NCBI GenBank assembly: GCA_024114885.1
Contig: CP099421.1
Span: forward strand, 1,550,001 to 1,614,000
Origin: Septoria linicola
Taxonomy: Eukaryota; Ascomycota; Dothideomycetes; Mycosphaerellales; Mycosphaerellaceae
Length of the DNA: 64,000 nucleotides
Direction: 5' to 3'
Shown here: one piece after another, positions 32,452-42,857 of the stretch
How the letters are laid out: each line of letters opens with the position of its first letter
Position numbering within the stretch: the stretch's first letter is position 1
Position numbers and translations under genes: made by a program
Notes under the pieces: model-generated
The model's database searches: none
What the model was told of the DNA's origin: nothing
Seen by the model: the letters and a program-made list of their open reading frames with translations, nothing else

Positions 32452-34945
32452 GACTGGATGTAGCTGCAAGTACCGGCAGAGGTCGACGGGGATTCTTCGT
32501 GATAGAGAAGTCGCAGGCGTGCCGATAGGACACACAACTGCTTGCTGTCTTCAAGGCGCAACGGGAGTCTGCACACATGTACAAGTGCGGGTCAATGACC
32601 ATGACACGCTGAGGATTTCGGAGATCTCTCCAGGAGAAGACGTGCAGATTCAGATCGTGGGTTCAAACCTCGGAGCAGTCGCCGTCGATGGCGATCAGAT
32701 CCAGACCAGGGGCGGCTAGAAGAAGTACAGGGCACCAGCATTAGCGTCTGTGTGCCCGTCAGTCCTGCTCAGCCTCGTTGTTTCTTTCGACTACTCCCAA
32801 ACCTGCTACTTGCAGGGTGTTGCTCAAAATCCAGAATACCTGATCACATTCTCTTAGAGAACAGAAATTTGAGTGAACCAAAGCTCTATGTAGAAGTGGC
32901 GAGTCAGTAGATAGTAGCGTAAGGGTCGGTATGACTATATGGACCGGCAGAAGGGGCAGTCTCGATCTCGTGTCTCCAGCGCATTTGGAGTGGATCGGCG
33001 CAGTGGATATATGCCGCATAGGTGCAATCAGCGCTCATCTGCCGTTTGTCTGCACATGGCAAATCCGCCCCGATACAGAGTTCCGGTTCGAGGCGAGCTA
33101 AGAAACCAAGTTTATGCGTACACGGTACATCTAGGGCGTCAATAGAACAGGTAGTCATGATTGTGATGCAGCATCACCTGCTGTATTCTACTACTGCCCA
33201 CAGAGCGCGGTCCAAGATTGCCAACTCCTGCTCACAATCAAGCCAATTCTGCTGCCCATCAAACTGCTGAGTGCCCTCGATAAGCACAAATTCCAGGTGG
33301 CATCTGGTTGTCTGATGCAGGCACGTACAAAGATGATCCACACTCAGCTTCTGCTTCTGCTGCAGGTCGTGGGCGAAGTGCCCGTCGGCGCGACGATGTC
33401 GTCATTATCGTCAGGATTGCAGGGTCCGGAGACCGCGCGCTGTTGATTGGGGCATACTCCGAGATGATTTGTATTTCAGTCTGAACGGCCAGCAGTGTTG
33501 TAGACATCATCACCAGCGGAAGCTCTCTGCGTTGGGCGCGCGTCTCAACAGGAGCAGTGCCAGGCGAACGTCTGCAGATCTCGATCTCTGCACGGGATTG
33601 ACTGCAGTGGGGATTCCCGGCCCGTGTTTTCGCTTCAAGAAGGCAATACAGACCACCTCCATCAAGTTATCCCACAACGACCAGCACGCATCTTGCATGC
33701 ACTCCAGAACCACAACACTTGGTATTGTGTAGAAGTCATACATATTCCGTGGATCCTTACGCCGTGCGACTCAATACTTTCCTCGTACCATGACTTCACA
33801 CCAGCATCCTCGGTCCATTGACATTCGGCATTATATGCGCGCAAAGCAGCTACCTATGCAACCCACATGGACACAGTGGTACTATTGAACTTGATAGGCA
33901 CAAATTTGGTCTGTAAGCCTTACAGACGCTCGCGCTAGACTTCGCAGCTTCTCGTATGCACAAGCCAGACTGTAATAAGAACACGCGAAAGGCGCGGATG
34001 CTGCTCAATAGAAAGTGTGACTGGCACGGTCTACAAGCTCGTTTCGGACGATGCGGCAAGCACGGTTGGGGTAAAGACTACTGTAATCCGGAACAACGTG
34101 CCTCCCACTGCGCACCTGTGTCCGCTCATCGCGGAAAGACGGGCGTCGCTGAGATTGTGGAGCATGAATGATGAACGAGGTGCTCATCAGTCGGAGAAAC
34201 TCAAAGCATTATCAATCAGAAGCGACTGGTTCACACTCCTCGAGACTTGTGGGGCTTGGCCAATTTCTGCCTGGGCAGGCCGACGCCCTCGACAACGATC
34301 TGGAGAATATGCAGAGACGGAGCAGGTCTCCGTGCTAGTTGGCTAAACCGGACGTCTGGTAGCCTGGAGCTTAGTCGCTGGCTGCAGATTGTTCCGGAGG
34401 AAGTTCCGGCAGCAACACAAATTCCAATCAGGTTTACACGATGGGTAGAGATCCAAGATGCAAGAAGCTTTCAGCCTGCCACCTCGAGTCAACCGACAGT
34501 TCGTCTACACAATGTGCCCCGGTCCGGGATCATGCAACGCTGCAGAATAAATCGCCGGAGAGAGAGGCGCGGCACCGCAGAAGAGGCAGGCTACGCGCAA
34601 GAGCGGGTGGCAGTTCTCTATGACCGGAACAATGCCGATACCAAAATCCTCAGCTTGATCTAGCTATCTCCAACACACGAGACTGCAGCTGAGCCACTGT
34701 GAGGGCAACCCATGATTGCACGAGCGCTCAACTGCTCTGGGATGCTTTGGTGACAGGGGCGCACTCGAGCTCACGCTGCCGATATTTCTCACGAGTAGCT
34801 TGGTGAGCTATCCTAGGCTGGACTATTGGCAGATCGCACTGCGAAAGCGTTCTCATAAACTTTGAAAAGTGGTCTGCAGAAAGACACTTCGTATTAAGCT
34901 CGTATGGCGCTAAACTTGGCTAGGACTTCCAAAGTGCTCACATTA
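32452..34945. other. Gene-poor stretch with unassigned coding-like fragments
   Basis: Nearly 2.5 kb without a recognisable gene. The right edge should include the 3' UTR of the PEX26-like gene and the left edge the promoter of the Myb-like gene. On the minus strand, about 33160-33770, two short frames have protein-like composition (listed separately). On the plus strand 34247-34663 is an open frame I cannot assign. I could not assemble a complete gene. Confidence 0.5.
33160..33770 (-). other. Possible gene remnant, function unknown
   Basis: Two minus-strand frames look like real protein. The upstream one (about 33766-33510) includes DFYTIPSVVVLECMQDAC and WSLWDNLMEVVCIAFLKRKH. The downstream one (about 33400-33172) includes CHLEFVLIEGTQQFDGQQNW and LDCEQELAILDRALWAVVEY. 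They are in different frames, separated by about 130 bp. I found no single intron that joins them with matching phase, so this may be a decayed gene or one with more introns than I could place. I do not recognise the family. Confidence 0.3.
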
Positions 34946-36286
34946 TTAGATGTAACTTACTTTGGTACCCATTCCAATGGTTTGCTTTACCTTGGCCCAG
35001 CTGTCTTCCAAAGTCCTCTTCAATTTCATCCGAAGATCTCTACGGGCAAGTATCAGGAGAAATGCGACAATGAACATGAGCAGTCGAAACAGTGCCATGC
35101 TGTTACCCGTCACACCTCGACCAGCTTCCAGAACCATCTGCTGCAAATTGGAAAAGACGGACGATGCGCGAGCATAGAGATTGGGTGGAGGCACGCGAGC
35201 CTTCTTCTGCGGCTTGCTAGGAGGCTTCGACGTGGACTGCGTTGACGGTCGTTGGGAGCTGGTTGCGGCATTTTCATTCTTCACGTGGCCATTGGTTGGT
35301 CGGGAGGCTGTCGAGGAAGTCGACGTATTTGTACGCGTCTTTTCCAGCTCTGCGGCTTTCTTGCGCTCCTCTTCTCGTATCTCGCCCTCCTTTTGTCTGG
35401 CTTCCTCAGCTGCACGTTGCTCTTCTATTTCACGCTCGCGTAACTCCTCCAGCTCACGCTCTCGCTGTGCTGTGCCGTCTTTCTCGTCCTTGAGAGTGGC
35501 AAGTGCGTGAAGAAATGCTTCGCGCCGCTCGTCATCCAACATGTCATTCATCTCAATGAACTGCTGAGCATAGTCCCACTCGTCGTTTGAGGGAAGCACG
35601 TGCAGGGTGTACAGTTCCAAGATTTTGAGTCGCGTTGTCAGCTCCTTAGGCGAGGAAGTGCCATTGGACATGGGCGTAGCTATTCCTTCATTCAGATACG
35701 CAAGTTGAGCCGCGTCGGCCGATGCGGAGAGGTATGCCTCGAGTCTTTGCTGGTTCAGTCGTTGGCTCTGCATGTGCCCGAGGAGTAACGTAGCCAAGTT
35801 GACAACCACGTCGGGGTCAACATCCCCTTCATTCCCGCCATAGCCCAAGCGAATGATTTCATCCCACACCACGCCCCCCCTTGCTTTAGCTGCCAACTGC
35901 CTCCATTTGGCTGACCCGAACTGATTCTTGCCTTCCTCTGCTCCCAGCTCGATGATGGCATGTAGCAAGCTCAGGTAGAACACCCAGACTTTGGTCCGGG
36001 TACCCTTGGAGCTCTGCGCTACAGGCGCGACTCCATCAGCTGAGCTCTCGCCATCAGATCGTCCACTGTTTACAGCATCATCGCCAGCTTGCTGAGAGCT
36101 GATGATGGGCTCTAGCGTCTCAAGAGCTTCCTTGAACCGCTTCGTTAGGTAGAGGCTGGTCGCTTGCTTGTATGTCCGGACTATGAGAGAATTGGTCGAG
36201 CGCGACCGGGAGAGACTCGAGATGGAGCTCGAGAGATATTGCGAATTCAGAGCGTCCTGGTATGTGATCGTCCCTGCAGATGCCAT
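34946..36286 (-). CDS. Tail-anchored protein resembling fungal peroxin 26
   Basis: 446 aa from ATG 36286. The N-terminal half has a TPR-like helical pattern starting with a conserved block (LNSQYLSSSISSLSRSRSTN, SLIVRTYKQATSLYLTKRFK, EALETLEPII). A long charged helix rich in Glu/Arg/Lys follows (about 280-330), then a Ser/Thr/Lys linker and, near the C-terminus, one hydrophobic helix (ALFRLLMFIVAFLLILA) with a short basic tail ending KVSYI. That is the layout of a tail-anchored peroxisomal docking protein, as described for fungal PEX26, which recruits the Pex1/Pex6 ATPases. Assignment is from recall of the conserved block and ending, not alignment. Confidence 0.55.
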   Translation of the reverse strand: MASAGTITYQDALNSQYLSSSISSLSRSRSTNSLIVRTYKQATSLYLTKRFKEALETLEPIISSQQAGDDAVNSGRSDGESSADGVAPVAQSSKGTRTKVWVFYLSLLHAIIELGAEEGKNQFGSAKWRQLAAKARGGVVWDEIIRLGYGGNEGDVDPDVVVNLATLLLGHMQSQRLNQQRLEAYLSASADAAQLAYLNEGIATPMSNGTSSPKELTTRLKILELYTLHVLPSNDEWDYAQQFIEMNDMLDDERREAFLHALATLKDEKDGTAQRERELEELREREIEEQRAAEEARQKEGEIREEERKKAAELEKTRTNTSTSSTASRPTNGHVKNENAATSSQRPSTQSTSKPPSKPQKKARVPPPNLYARASSVFSNLQQMVLEAGRGVTGNSMALFRLLMFIVAFLLILARRDLRMKLKRTLEDSWAKVKQTIGMGTKVSYI

Positions 36287-37065
36287 CGTGTCCGGCACGA
36301 TGTACAGATCAAAGTGGACATGTCCAGACGAGGGAGAGGTTGGTTCCCACGAGTCTTAGATTGGAATACGGAGAGCCTCGGGATCATGCATCGATGAGCA
36401 CGTGCCTTCGCGTTTCGCGTCAGATCATGATGCCACTAAGTTAAGTGACGTTCTACTGGCCGCCACGGCTAACTTAGAGAGTAGGCCGTTCGAGAGAGCA
36501 ACAAGTGCAGTCAAATGAGTTACATCAGAACTTCGACGCCGCATCGACCGCTGATGCATTGACGCTGTCGCTCTCTGCAAACGATCTGCTCTGAGGTGCC
36601 AGATATCCAACTGGCCATTGTCGCATCCGTTCCACCTGGCAGAGCGGGTATCAACAATTATATTCTGCGTTTGCCTTCGTCCTTGCAACACATTCGCCGC
36701 CACAGAAGGTCAACGACAGCTACGAGCAGCGCGTGGCAATCAGCTTGCCGTATCGCATTATCGTGGCGACGCACATTGGTCGGGTTCTAGGCACACAACG
36801 CCGTCGCGGTCTTGCGTGCAGCGTGAGTAGACATTGGCGACGCGCATATGCGCATCGTGGGCAAGTTTGCTGCATCTCTTCTTCACTTTCTGGTGGCACC
36901 AAAGTTCGGCCCACGCGACAGGCTCACTCTGCACCTGCACCTACCACGTTCATTGGTCGAGTTTTCCAATTGTTCTTACCTAAATCTCTTGCTCCTTTGG
37001 TCGACTCGGAACTTGAGCATCAACTAACACCCAACAACATTGCTACGAGCGAGCATATCCACAAG
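36287..37065. promoter_or_regulatory. Divergent intergenic region / long 5' leader
   Basis: Between the PEX26-like start and the exonuclease start. The frame of the exonuclease is open from 36733, but that part is Arg/Ser/His-rich, is unlike the family, and lacks the MDxxxxxFxPLL start seen at 37066, so I treat it as a leader. Confidence 0.45.
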
Positions 37066-38796
37066 ATGGACGTCGACAAAGTGTCTTTCTACCCGCTGCT
37101 GGTGGACATCCTCACCGACATCAGCAAGTCTCATTTCGTCGCCATCGATCTCGAGCTTTCCGGCGTGCCCACCAAAGCACAATGGGGCGACGGCAAACCC
37201 ACGCTACAGCAGCGATATGCTGAGATTAAGGACGCCGCAGAACGATACCAGATTCTGCAGATTGGTCTCACATGTGTTGAGCAGGACATCCTCACTGACA
37301 AATACATCCTTCGGCCTTACAATTTCGATCTCTCGCCCATCATCAACGAAAAGGGCCTGGACGTTGAGCGGATCTTCTCCTTCCAATCTGGCGCCGCTGA
37401 ATTCCTCCTTGGGGTAGGCTTTGACATGATGAGGCCATTCGCTCGCGGTGTACCGTACCTCTCCCGCGCGGAGGCCAAGATCGCGCGTGAGAAGTACGCC
37501 AAGAGACAAGATAAGAGCGCAGTGGCCGATATTCAGATCAAGCCTACAGAGGTTGAGTCACTTGCTTTTCTTGACAGGATTCGAGGCGAGATCCGCGCCT
37601 GGACGGCCTCGAAGCGCATGGACACCCCGGAGTATCTCATGATTTTGCCGGCCAGCAGTGCATTTCTGAAGGAGGGCGATATACCAGAGGAACTCTCTCG
37701 CTTTGAGAAGAGGTTGGTTCACCAGCTTGTCAGAGCAGAGTTTCCGGAGTTGGTCACAATCAGTAAGCGCGGTGCAATTCAAATCGTGCGCTTTAACAAA
37801 GAGCGCGAGGACAGACTGGCCGCGGACCGTGAACGACGTGTGGAGGAGCAGATCTCCAGACAGAAGGGCTTTCGTTGGATCATTGAAGCTCTACAGGGTG
37901 GCAACATCTCGAACCTGGATCTCAGAGAGAGCGCCAAAGATGCAATTACTGGAGAACAGATATTCGTGGACATGGATGACTACAAGGCGCAATTTAACCG
38001 TGCTCAGGCACTTATGCGTGGCAATCCCAGGATTCTCGTCGGACACAATTGCTTCCTGGATCTCGTCTATATCTACCGCACCTTTATCGGCGATCTTCCC
38101 GACACCGTGGAAGATTTTCAGAAGAAGCTACACAAGCTGTTCCCGGTCATTGTCGACACGAAGTACATGTGTACCCACAATTGTGGTGACATTAGCCCAG
38201 CATCGTCGCTCGAGCAGATCGCTGAACAGCTTAGTCCTCTTGAAACTCCAGCTGTCGAGACCGATGCACAACACGGCAAGTACAACAACGTTCAAGCCTT
38301 TCACGAAGCTGGGTACGATAGCTACCTCACTGCTCAGGTGGCTGTGAGGCTCTCTGCCAAGCTAGAACGAGAGGGCGCATACATCGAGGTGGATAGACGT
38401 GCTTCCGAAGCCCGCAACGGCATCGCCAAAATTGACCTCGCCAATGGGCACGAGGACGTTGATCCGACCGGACAAGAGAATGGATTGAACGCCGAAGCTG
38501 CAGGATTCGTCCCATCTGTGCCTGGCGCGAAGTGGAAGAGGCGTGGCGATGATAGTCTCGGTCCCACGGCAACAGATGATCCATTCTACAAGGATCCAAG
38601 CAAGCTGAAGTTCCGTATGGAGAATGAGCATGTTACGATTCCTGACGGCATGCCCCGATTCGGTTCCGACTTTTGGAGAGTATACGGGAACAAGCTCCGC
38701 GTGTTCGGGACGCAAGAAGGTGTGTGTGTCCTGGAGCCTACGGAAGAGATTACCACGGTTGAGAGCTCGGACGATGCTGGAGGTGTTGATCTCTAG
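37066..38796 (+). CDS. PARN/CAF1-family 3' exoribonuclease
   Basis: 576 aa from ATG 37066 (MDVDKVSFYPLLVDIL). DEDDh nuclease residues are visible. Asp28 and Glu30 lie in HFVAIDLELSG, the third Asp at about 332 in HNCFLDLVYIYRTFIGDLP, and the last His/Asp at about 413/418 in FHEAGYDSYLTAQV. An R3H-like insertion, as in PARN, probably occupies the middle (EFPELVTISKRGAIQIVRFN). PARN-type enzymes shorten poly(A) tails and mature small nuclear or telomerase RNAs. The substrate in filamentous fungi is not settled. No intron is needed. Confidence 0.85.
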   Translation: MDVDKVSFYPLLVDILTDISKSHFVAIDLELSGVPTKAQWGDGKPTLQQRYAEIKDAAERYQILQIGLTCVEQDILTDKYILRPYNFDLSPIINEKGLDVERIFSFQSGAAEFLLGVGFDMMRPFARGVPYLSRAEAKIAREKYAKRQDKSAVADIQIKPTEVESLAFLDRIRGEIRAWTASKRMDTPEYLMILPASSAFLKEGDIPEELSRFEKRLVHQLVRAEFPELVTISKRGAIQIVRFNKEREDRLAADRERRVEEQISRQKGFRWIIEALQGGNISNLDLRESAKDAITGEQIFVDMDDYKAQFNRAQALMRGNPRILVGHNCFLDLVYIYRTFIGDLPDTVEDFQKKLHKLFPVIVDTKYMCTHNCGDISPASSLEQIAEQLSPLETPAVETDAQHGKYNNVQAFHEAGYDSYLTAQVAVRLSAKLEREGAYIEVDRRASEARNGIAKIDLANGHEDVDPTGQENGLNAEAAGFVPSVPGAKWKRRGDDSLGPTATDDPFYKDPSKLKFRMENEHVTIPDGMPRFGSDFWRVYGNKLRVFGTQEGVCVLEPTEEITTVESSDDAGGVDL

Positions 38797-39120
38797 GCGC
38801 GTTCATGGTCGGCGTTGAACGAGACAAATATGCCACTGCCGCTATCCCGACAGACGTGGTGGAAGGGCAGAGTTTGGAGTGGCAGTAAGGACAGTTGGTA
38901 AGTGAGCTCCACATAAACTCCGCACAATAGAAGCTGACTAGGAGTGTAGGAGAAGGCTTCACAGCGACGAGACGGAGGCCGAAGGCGTGCTGTTCCTGCG
39001 ACGGGCCTTCCGCCATCACTTGTGCGTCAGTAGCAAAGCTCATACGTAGGTGCGAGCTATCCTAGAGCTTGCTTGACTTCATGTAGCTTCGATTGACCTA
39101 GGAGTTGTCACACTTCTTTG
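38797..39120. other. Convergent 3' intergenic region
   Basis: This lies between the stops of the exonuclease (plus) and the beta-propeller gene (minus). Nothing beyond expected 3' UTRs is seen. Confidence 0.55.
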
Positions 39121-40266
39121 CTACAACCAAACTGGCGTGGCAGCGCCAACCACCTTGCCATCTTCCGTATTGCCGAGATTGACCTTGGCCACTTCTTCGA
39201 TCTTCGTGCCATCAAAGCTGAGGATAGATACCCACCCTTCTTCAGAGTCGCACAGTGCAAGGTACTCGTATTTGCCGTGCGAAGCACTCCATGGCGCGGG
39301 CTCAATAGCGTTCGCGATACCACCACTCGTCGGAGTCTCCCATATGTCGATAGCCACTTCACTCGCCAAGGTGCCGTCCTCCTTGAGTTTGTACGCCGCC
39401 ACATAACCATTCGTCCCCTTCTCCAGACCACGGTTCGAGGCGAAAAGGTACTTCGGGCTCGCAGGACCAGGACCAGTCGAGTACCGTACTTCATCAGCCC
39501 AGTAGTGCTTGCAGTCTTTGCCTTCAGGCAGTACCGAGCATCCTTGGAGGTGCTCCAAAGTCACGCCGTCCTCAGCGATCGAGAATACATCAACCATGCT
39601 GCTATGCTCTTGCAGCGAGTACAAGATCTTTCCATTGGGATGTGGCCAAGTATGTCTCGGCCCATCATGACTGCGTGGAGAGATGTGCTTCGTTCCAAAT
39701 TCCAATGGTGGATCGTTTGTTCCTCGTTTCTCGTGAGTGATTTTGTACGTCCAGATGCAATTCCTTCCAATATCTGCGATGTAGAGCGCTTTCCCATCAG
39801 AGGAGATGTCGACACTATGTGCGCCGTGCCGTAAGCCCCCAAAGTCTCCGTGGGCAACTTCTCCTCGTGCTTCGGATTGATTTGAGCCTTGGTTCGTGAC
39901 GAAGTCGAGTTCCTGGACGAGATTACCCAAAGAGCCGTCTGCTTCTTTGCGGAAGACTTCGCCGCTCGGGCCAGAGACCGAAAAGACGTGGGTAGAGTTG
40001 TTGCAGACGTAGCCTGATGTCGATTTTACATGTTTGGCGTTGAGGTATTGGATGTCGCGGCCGCCTTTGCTGATCTTGTAGGCTGCTACGGAGGGCTTGG
40101 CGGTCCAGGCTGTGCAGTAGAGGTTGGTCTTGTCTTTGGATAGAGAAAGCCAGGAGTGTCCGCCAATGGCTGGGTGTTCTTTTATGAGCTTGAGAGATGA
40201 AGTAGCTGGGTCGAAGTTGAGAAGGTATAGGCTCGATTGATTGAATGAGCCGACGAGGAAGTCCAT
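39121..40266 (-). CDS. Carboxy-cis,cis-muconate cyclase-like / lactonase beta-propeller
   Basis: 381-aa single exon, the usual length for the eukaryotic 3-carboxy-cis,cis-muconate lactonizing enzyme. It begins MDFLVGSFNQSSLYLLNFD. Repeated blade motifs include GGHSWLSLSKDKTNLYCTAW, GLRHGAHSVDISSDGKALYI, SHDGPRHTWPHPNGKILYSL, YLFASNRGLEKGTNGYVAAY and WVSILSFDGTKI, consistent with a seven-bladed cytosolic propeller. The histidines and arginines in HGAHSVD and DGPRHTWPHPNG are the conserved active-site type. In fungi this enzyme closes 3-carboxymuconate in the protocatechuate branch of aromatic breakdown. No other gene of that pathway is nearby, so the substrate is inferred. Confidence 0.8.
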   Translation of the reverse strand: MDFLVGSFNQSSLYLLNFDPATSSLKLIKEHPAIGGHSWLSLSKDKTNLYCTAWTAKPSVAAYKISKGGRDIQYLNAKHVKSTSGYVCNNSTHVFSVSGPSGEVFRKEADGSLGNLVQELDFVTNQGSNQSEARGEVAHGDFGGLRHGAHSVDISSDGKALYIADIGRNCIWTYKITHEKRGTNDPPLEFGTKHISPRSHDGPRHTWPHPNGKILYSLQEHSSMVDVFSIAEDGVTLEHLQGCSVLPEGKDCKHYWADEVRYSTGPGPASPKYLFASNRGLEKGTNGYVAAYKLKEDGTLASEVAIDIWETPTSGGIANAIEPAPWSASHGKYEYLALCDSEEGWVSILSFDGTKIEEVAKVNLGNTEDGKVVGAATPVWL

Positions 40267-40707
40267 GGTTGTATGTGTCGTACGTTGATGGTAGAGTTAG
40301 TTGGCTAGTTGGCAGACATGAGTCGTCTCCGACATATATGTATGGCACTTTCGGAAGCTGAGAAAGACTTGTGGCATGGGAGCAAGGATAGGAAGTGGAG
40401 AGGTCTTCGGCAGTCACATCAAGCACCAAGTACGCGGTCCGAAACTTACTTGATCGAGCTCTGGTCTGCTCGAGCACTATATAGATCGTGGATGCAAAGC
40501 TGCGTGCTTGCTGCTTATGTGAGTTGCTTTCTGAGCACAATCTTGTTACCCAGCACGTTTCGATGCGTATCGATGAAGGAAGAGATGAAGCCAAAGTGGA
40601 AGTGAACAAAAAGAACATGGCCCAAGCGTTTCCAGCTTCCGAGCCGACATTCTTACTACGCTGACGTCGCACAACAAACCAACCTTCCATAAACAAGAAT
40701 CTTCACA
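40267..40707. promoter_or_regulatory. Divergent promoter region, propeller gene / twinfilin
   Basis: 441 bp between divergent starts, without a convincing frame or repeat. Promoter role is positional. Confidence 0.4.
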
Positions 40708-41778
40708 ATGCAGTCTGGAATCTCAGGTCAGCATAAGCAGTGTGCAGCATCTGTCGCGGGCATCAGCTGATCTCATTCAGCTTCTCAGGAGCTGCACGAT
40801 GCTTTCAACAGCTTCGTCTCCTCCGACAGCGAGCGAGCTCTCCTTGCAGGCATCGAGAATGAGAAGCTAGTGCCGATCACCACGATTCCACTCCAGGCGC
40901 AGGACTTCAAGGCCGATCTCACACAGGTATCTAGCGAGGCAAAGCCGGACAGGGCTCTCTATATCTTGCTCAAGGTCGAGCCGGGCGCTCCAGATGGCTA
41001 TGTCGCTGTCACCTACGTCCCCAATGCTGCGCCGGTGCGCTCAAAGATGCTTTTCGCTTCGACACGACTCACACTGGTCCGCGAGCTGGGCATCGAGCGA
41101 TTCCGGCAGACACTCTTCGCGACCGAGGCAAGCGAGCTGACGGCAGAGGGTTGGAAGAAGTACGAGCAGCACGAGGCATTGAAAGCCCCACTTACGGAGG
41201 AGGAAGCTGGCCTGGCAGGAGTGAAAGATGCAGAGGCACAAGAGTCACAGGGCACGTCGGCACGGAGAGGCCATGCGCCAAACAAGATCAATGTACCCAC
41301 TGGCGACGGTGTGCTCGAAGCTCTTCGATCGCTGAACGAGGAGGACTGCACGGGTACACTGGTGCAGCTGAAGTACCAGCTACCGGATGAGACGCTTATG
41401 CTGGACTCGTCGAACGACAAGGTCCAGCCTTCGCAGGTCGCTAGTCTTCTTAGCACGACCGAGCCGAGATATAGCTTCTACTCGCACCCATCGACTGCAG
41501 CCGAGGACGGAAAGCCTACAATCCTGTTTGTGTACACATGCCCTACAGCGTCGAAGATCAAGGAGAGGATGGTCTACAGCACTGGTAAGAGCTGGACCAG
41601 GACTGTCGCTGAGCGGGATGCTGGCATCAAAGTCACAAAGTCACTGGAAGCTACGGAGCCGAATGAGTTGACTGCAGATCTGTTTGGTGGGGAGGAGGGT
41701 GTCGGTCAAAGCGCCAGCGGGGCAGAGACAGCCAAAGCTGGAGGATTTGCACGACCAAAGAGGCCTGGGAGACGATGA
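40708..41778 (+). CDS. TWF1: Twinfilin, two-ADF-domain actin-binding protein
   Basis: Two exons: join(40708..40726, 40781..41778), 338 aa. Exon 1 is 19 nt and joins in phase to give MQSGISASQELHDAFNSFV. The first ADF/cofilin repeat runs through residues 5-140 (PDGYVAVTYVPNAAPVRSKM, LFASTRLTLVRELGIERF). A short linker leads to the second repeat (about 175-310; EPRYSFYSHPSTAAEDGKPT, ILFVYTCPTASKIKERMVYS). The basic end FARPKRPGRR is the family C-terminal tail. Twinfilin sequesters ADP-actin monomers, binds capping protein and helps uncap and disassemble filament ends in the cytoplasm. Confidence 0.92.
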
Positions 41779-41914
41779 GACTGCCTCTCATAGAATTCTC
41801 TCTCGAGCATGAAATCATGCCCTTATAGGCTCCTCTATTGCGTGGCCATTCTGCCGGGTATCATAGTCCTCCATCTTCATCTCGTCTTGATCTCATTCGT
41901 CGTTATCTGCGCCC

Positions 41915-42655
41915 TCACACTAGTTCAACATCTCCTCGCTTAACTCGATCCGCAATCGTGCTCCACCTCAACAGCCAAATATCCCCTCGTGCAAGATCAA
42001 CAGTGCCATATGGTGGTCTTTCCACATAGCAATCTCTCAGCACTCTGCAGAAGACTGCCTTATCCTCGTCCGGTCTGTCAATCATAGTCACGCCTCCACT
42101 CGCATCATCCATTCTCTGTAGACCTTGAGGGAATAGAGACAGGAATGAGGCGTGGTAGTGTTGTGCCAGCAGTGATTGATGTGCTTCGAGATATTGTGCT
42201 TCGAGAGTGGACAGTAGAGGTTGATCATCGGCTTCAGTCTGCAGGAATTGGCTGCGGTAGTGTATAGGGAATGTATCAATCTAGAACATCCACGTCTTAG
42301 CATACCATACCGATACCATGAATATCTATCTGTACATGTCCTTCCTTACCTTTGCTATTCTCGCGCGCAGATAACTTCTCACCAAGAACTTCATTCTCTC
42401 CAGTTCTGTTTGTAGAATGACCAATGTGAAGTTCTTGCTGGGATCCCGGGAGCCGGTCATGTCTTCTATGGTTTCGATCTGACGTTTTATGCCGTTGTTG
42501 GCTCGGTCAATGAGGTCTGTGGGGTAGGGAAGTAGATCGGGAGATGTGCGTTCGTTGATCCATGCTCGCGTTAGTGCTTGGAGGTCGAGAACACGTGGAT
42601 CGATGGGTGGAGCGGAGACGGAGGCGAGGATGTCGGAGATGTCGACGTCGTCCAT
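41915..42655 (-). CDS. SLD5: GINS complex subunit Sld5
   Basis: Two exons: complement(join(41915..42280, 42350..42655)), 223 aa, with a 69-nt intron. The N-terminal A-domain has MDDVDISDILASV, LQALTRAWINERTSPDLLPY and NFTLVILQTELERMKFLVRS. The C-terminal B-domain reads GGVTMIDRPDEDKAVFCRVL and ends ARGDIWLLRWSTIADRVKRG. Length and order match Sld5. With Psf1-3 it forms GINS, which joins Mcm2-7 and Cdc45 in the replicative helicase and is needed for origin firing. It is divergent from the F-box/LRR gene 203 bp away. Confidence 0.92.
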
Positions 42656-42857
42656 GGGGAGTTGAGCCTGGCAGCCTATTGCATAGGACGAACTTGTAGG
42701 TAGCTTTCAAAAGGAAGAGTATAGTTAGCAGCGGGAGGACGCGATTTGGCGGAATAGAGTTCACTAGCGCGATTTCCACAAGCGACACCCCTCCAGCTAT
42801 ATCTTTGCTGCCTTGTCATTTCCTTCTTCCTTCACTCGCATCTTTCATCACAAAACG

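Noticed and set aside
32655..32690. tRNA-like B-box (GGTTCAAACC)
   Set aside because: The flanking bases do not form a T-arm or acceptor stem, and no A-box lies at the right distance.
36733..37065. N-terminal extension of the PARN-like exonuclease
   Set aside because: It lacks family similarity; the conserved protein starts at ATG 37066.
39923..40696. 257-codon minus frame at the 5' end of the propeller gene
   Set aside because: It is a shifted frame of the propeller gene, Ser/Arg/Gln-rich, and runs into the promoter.
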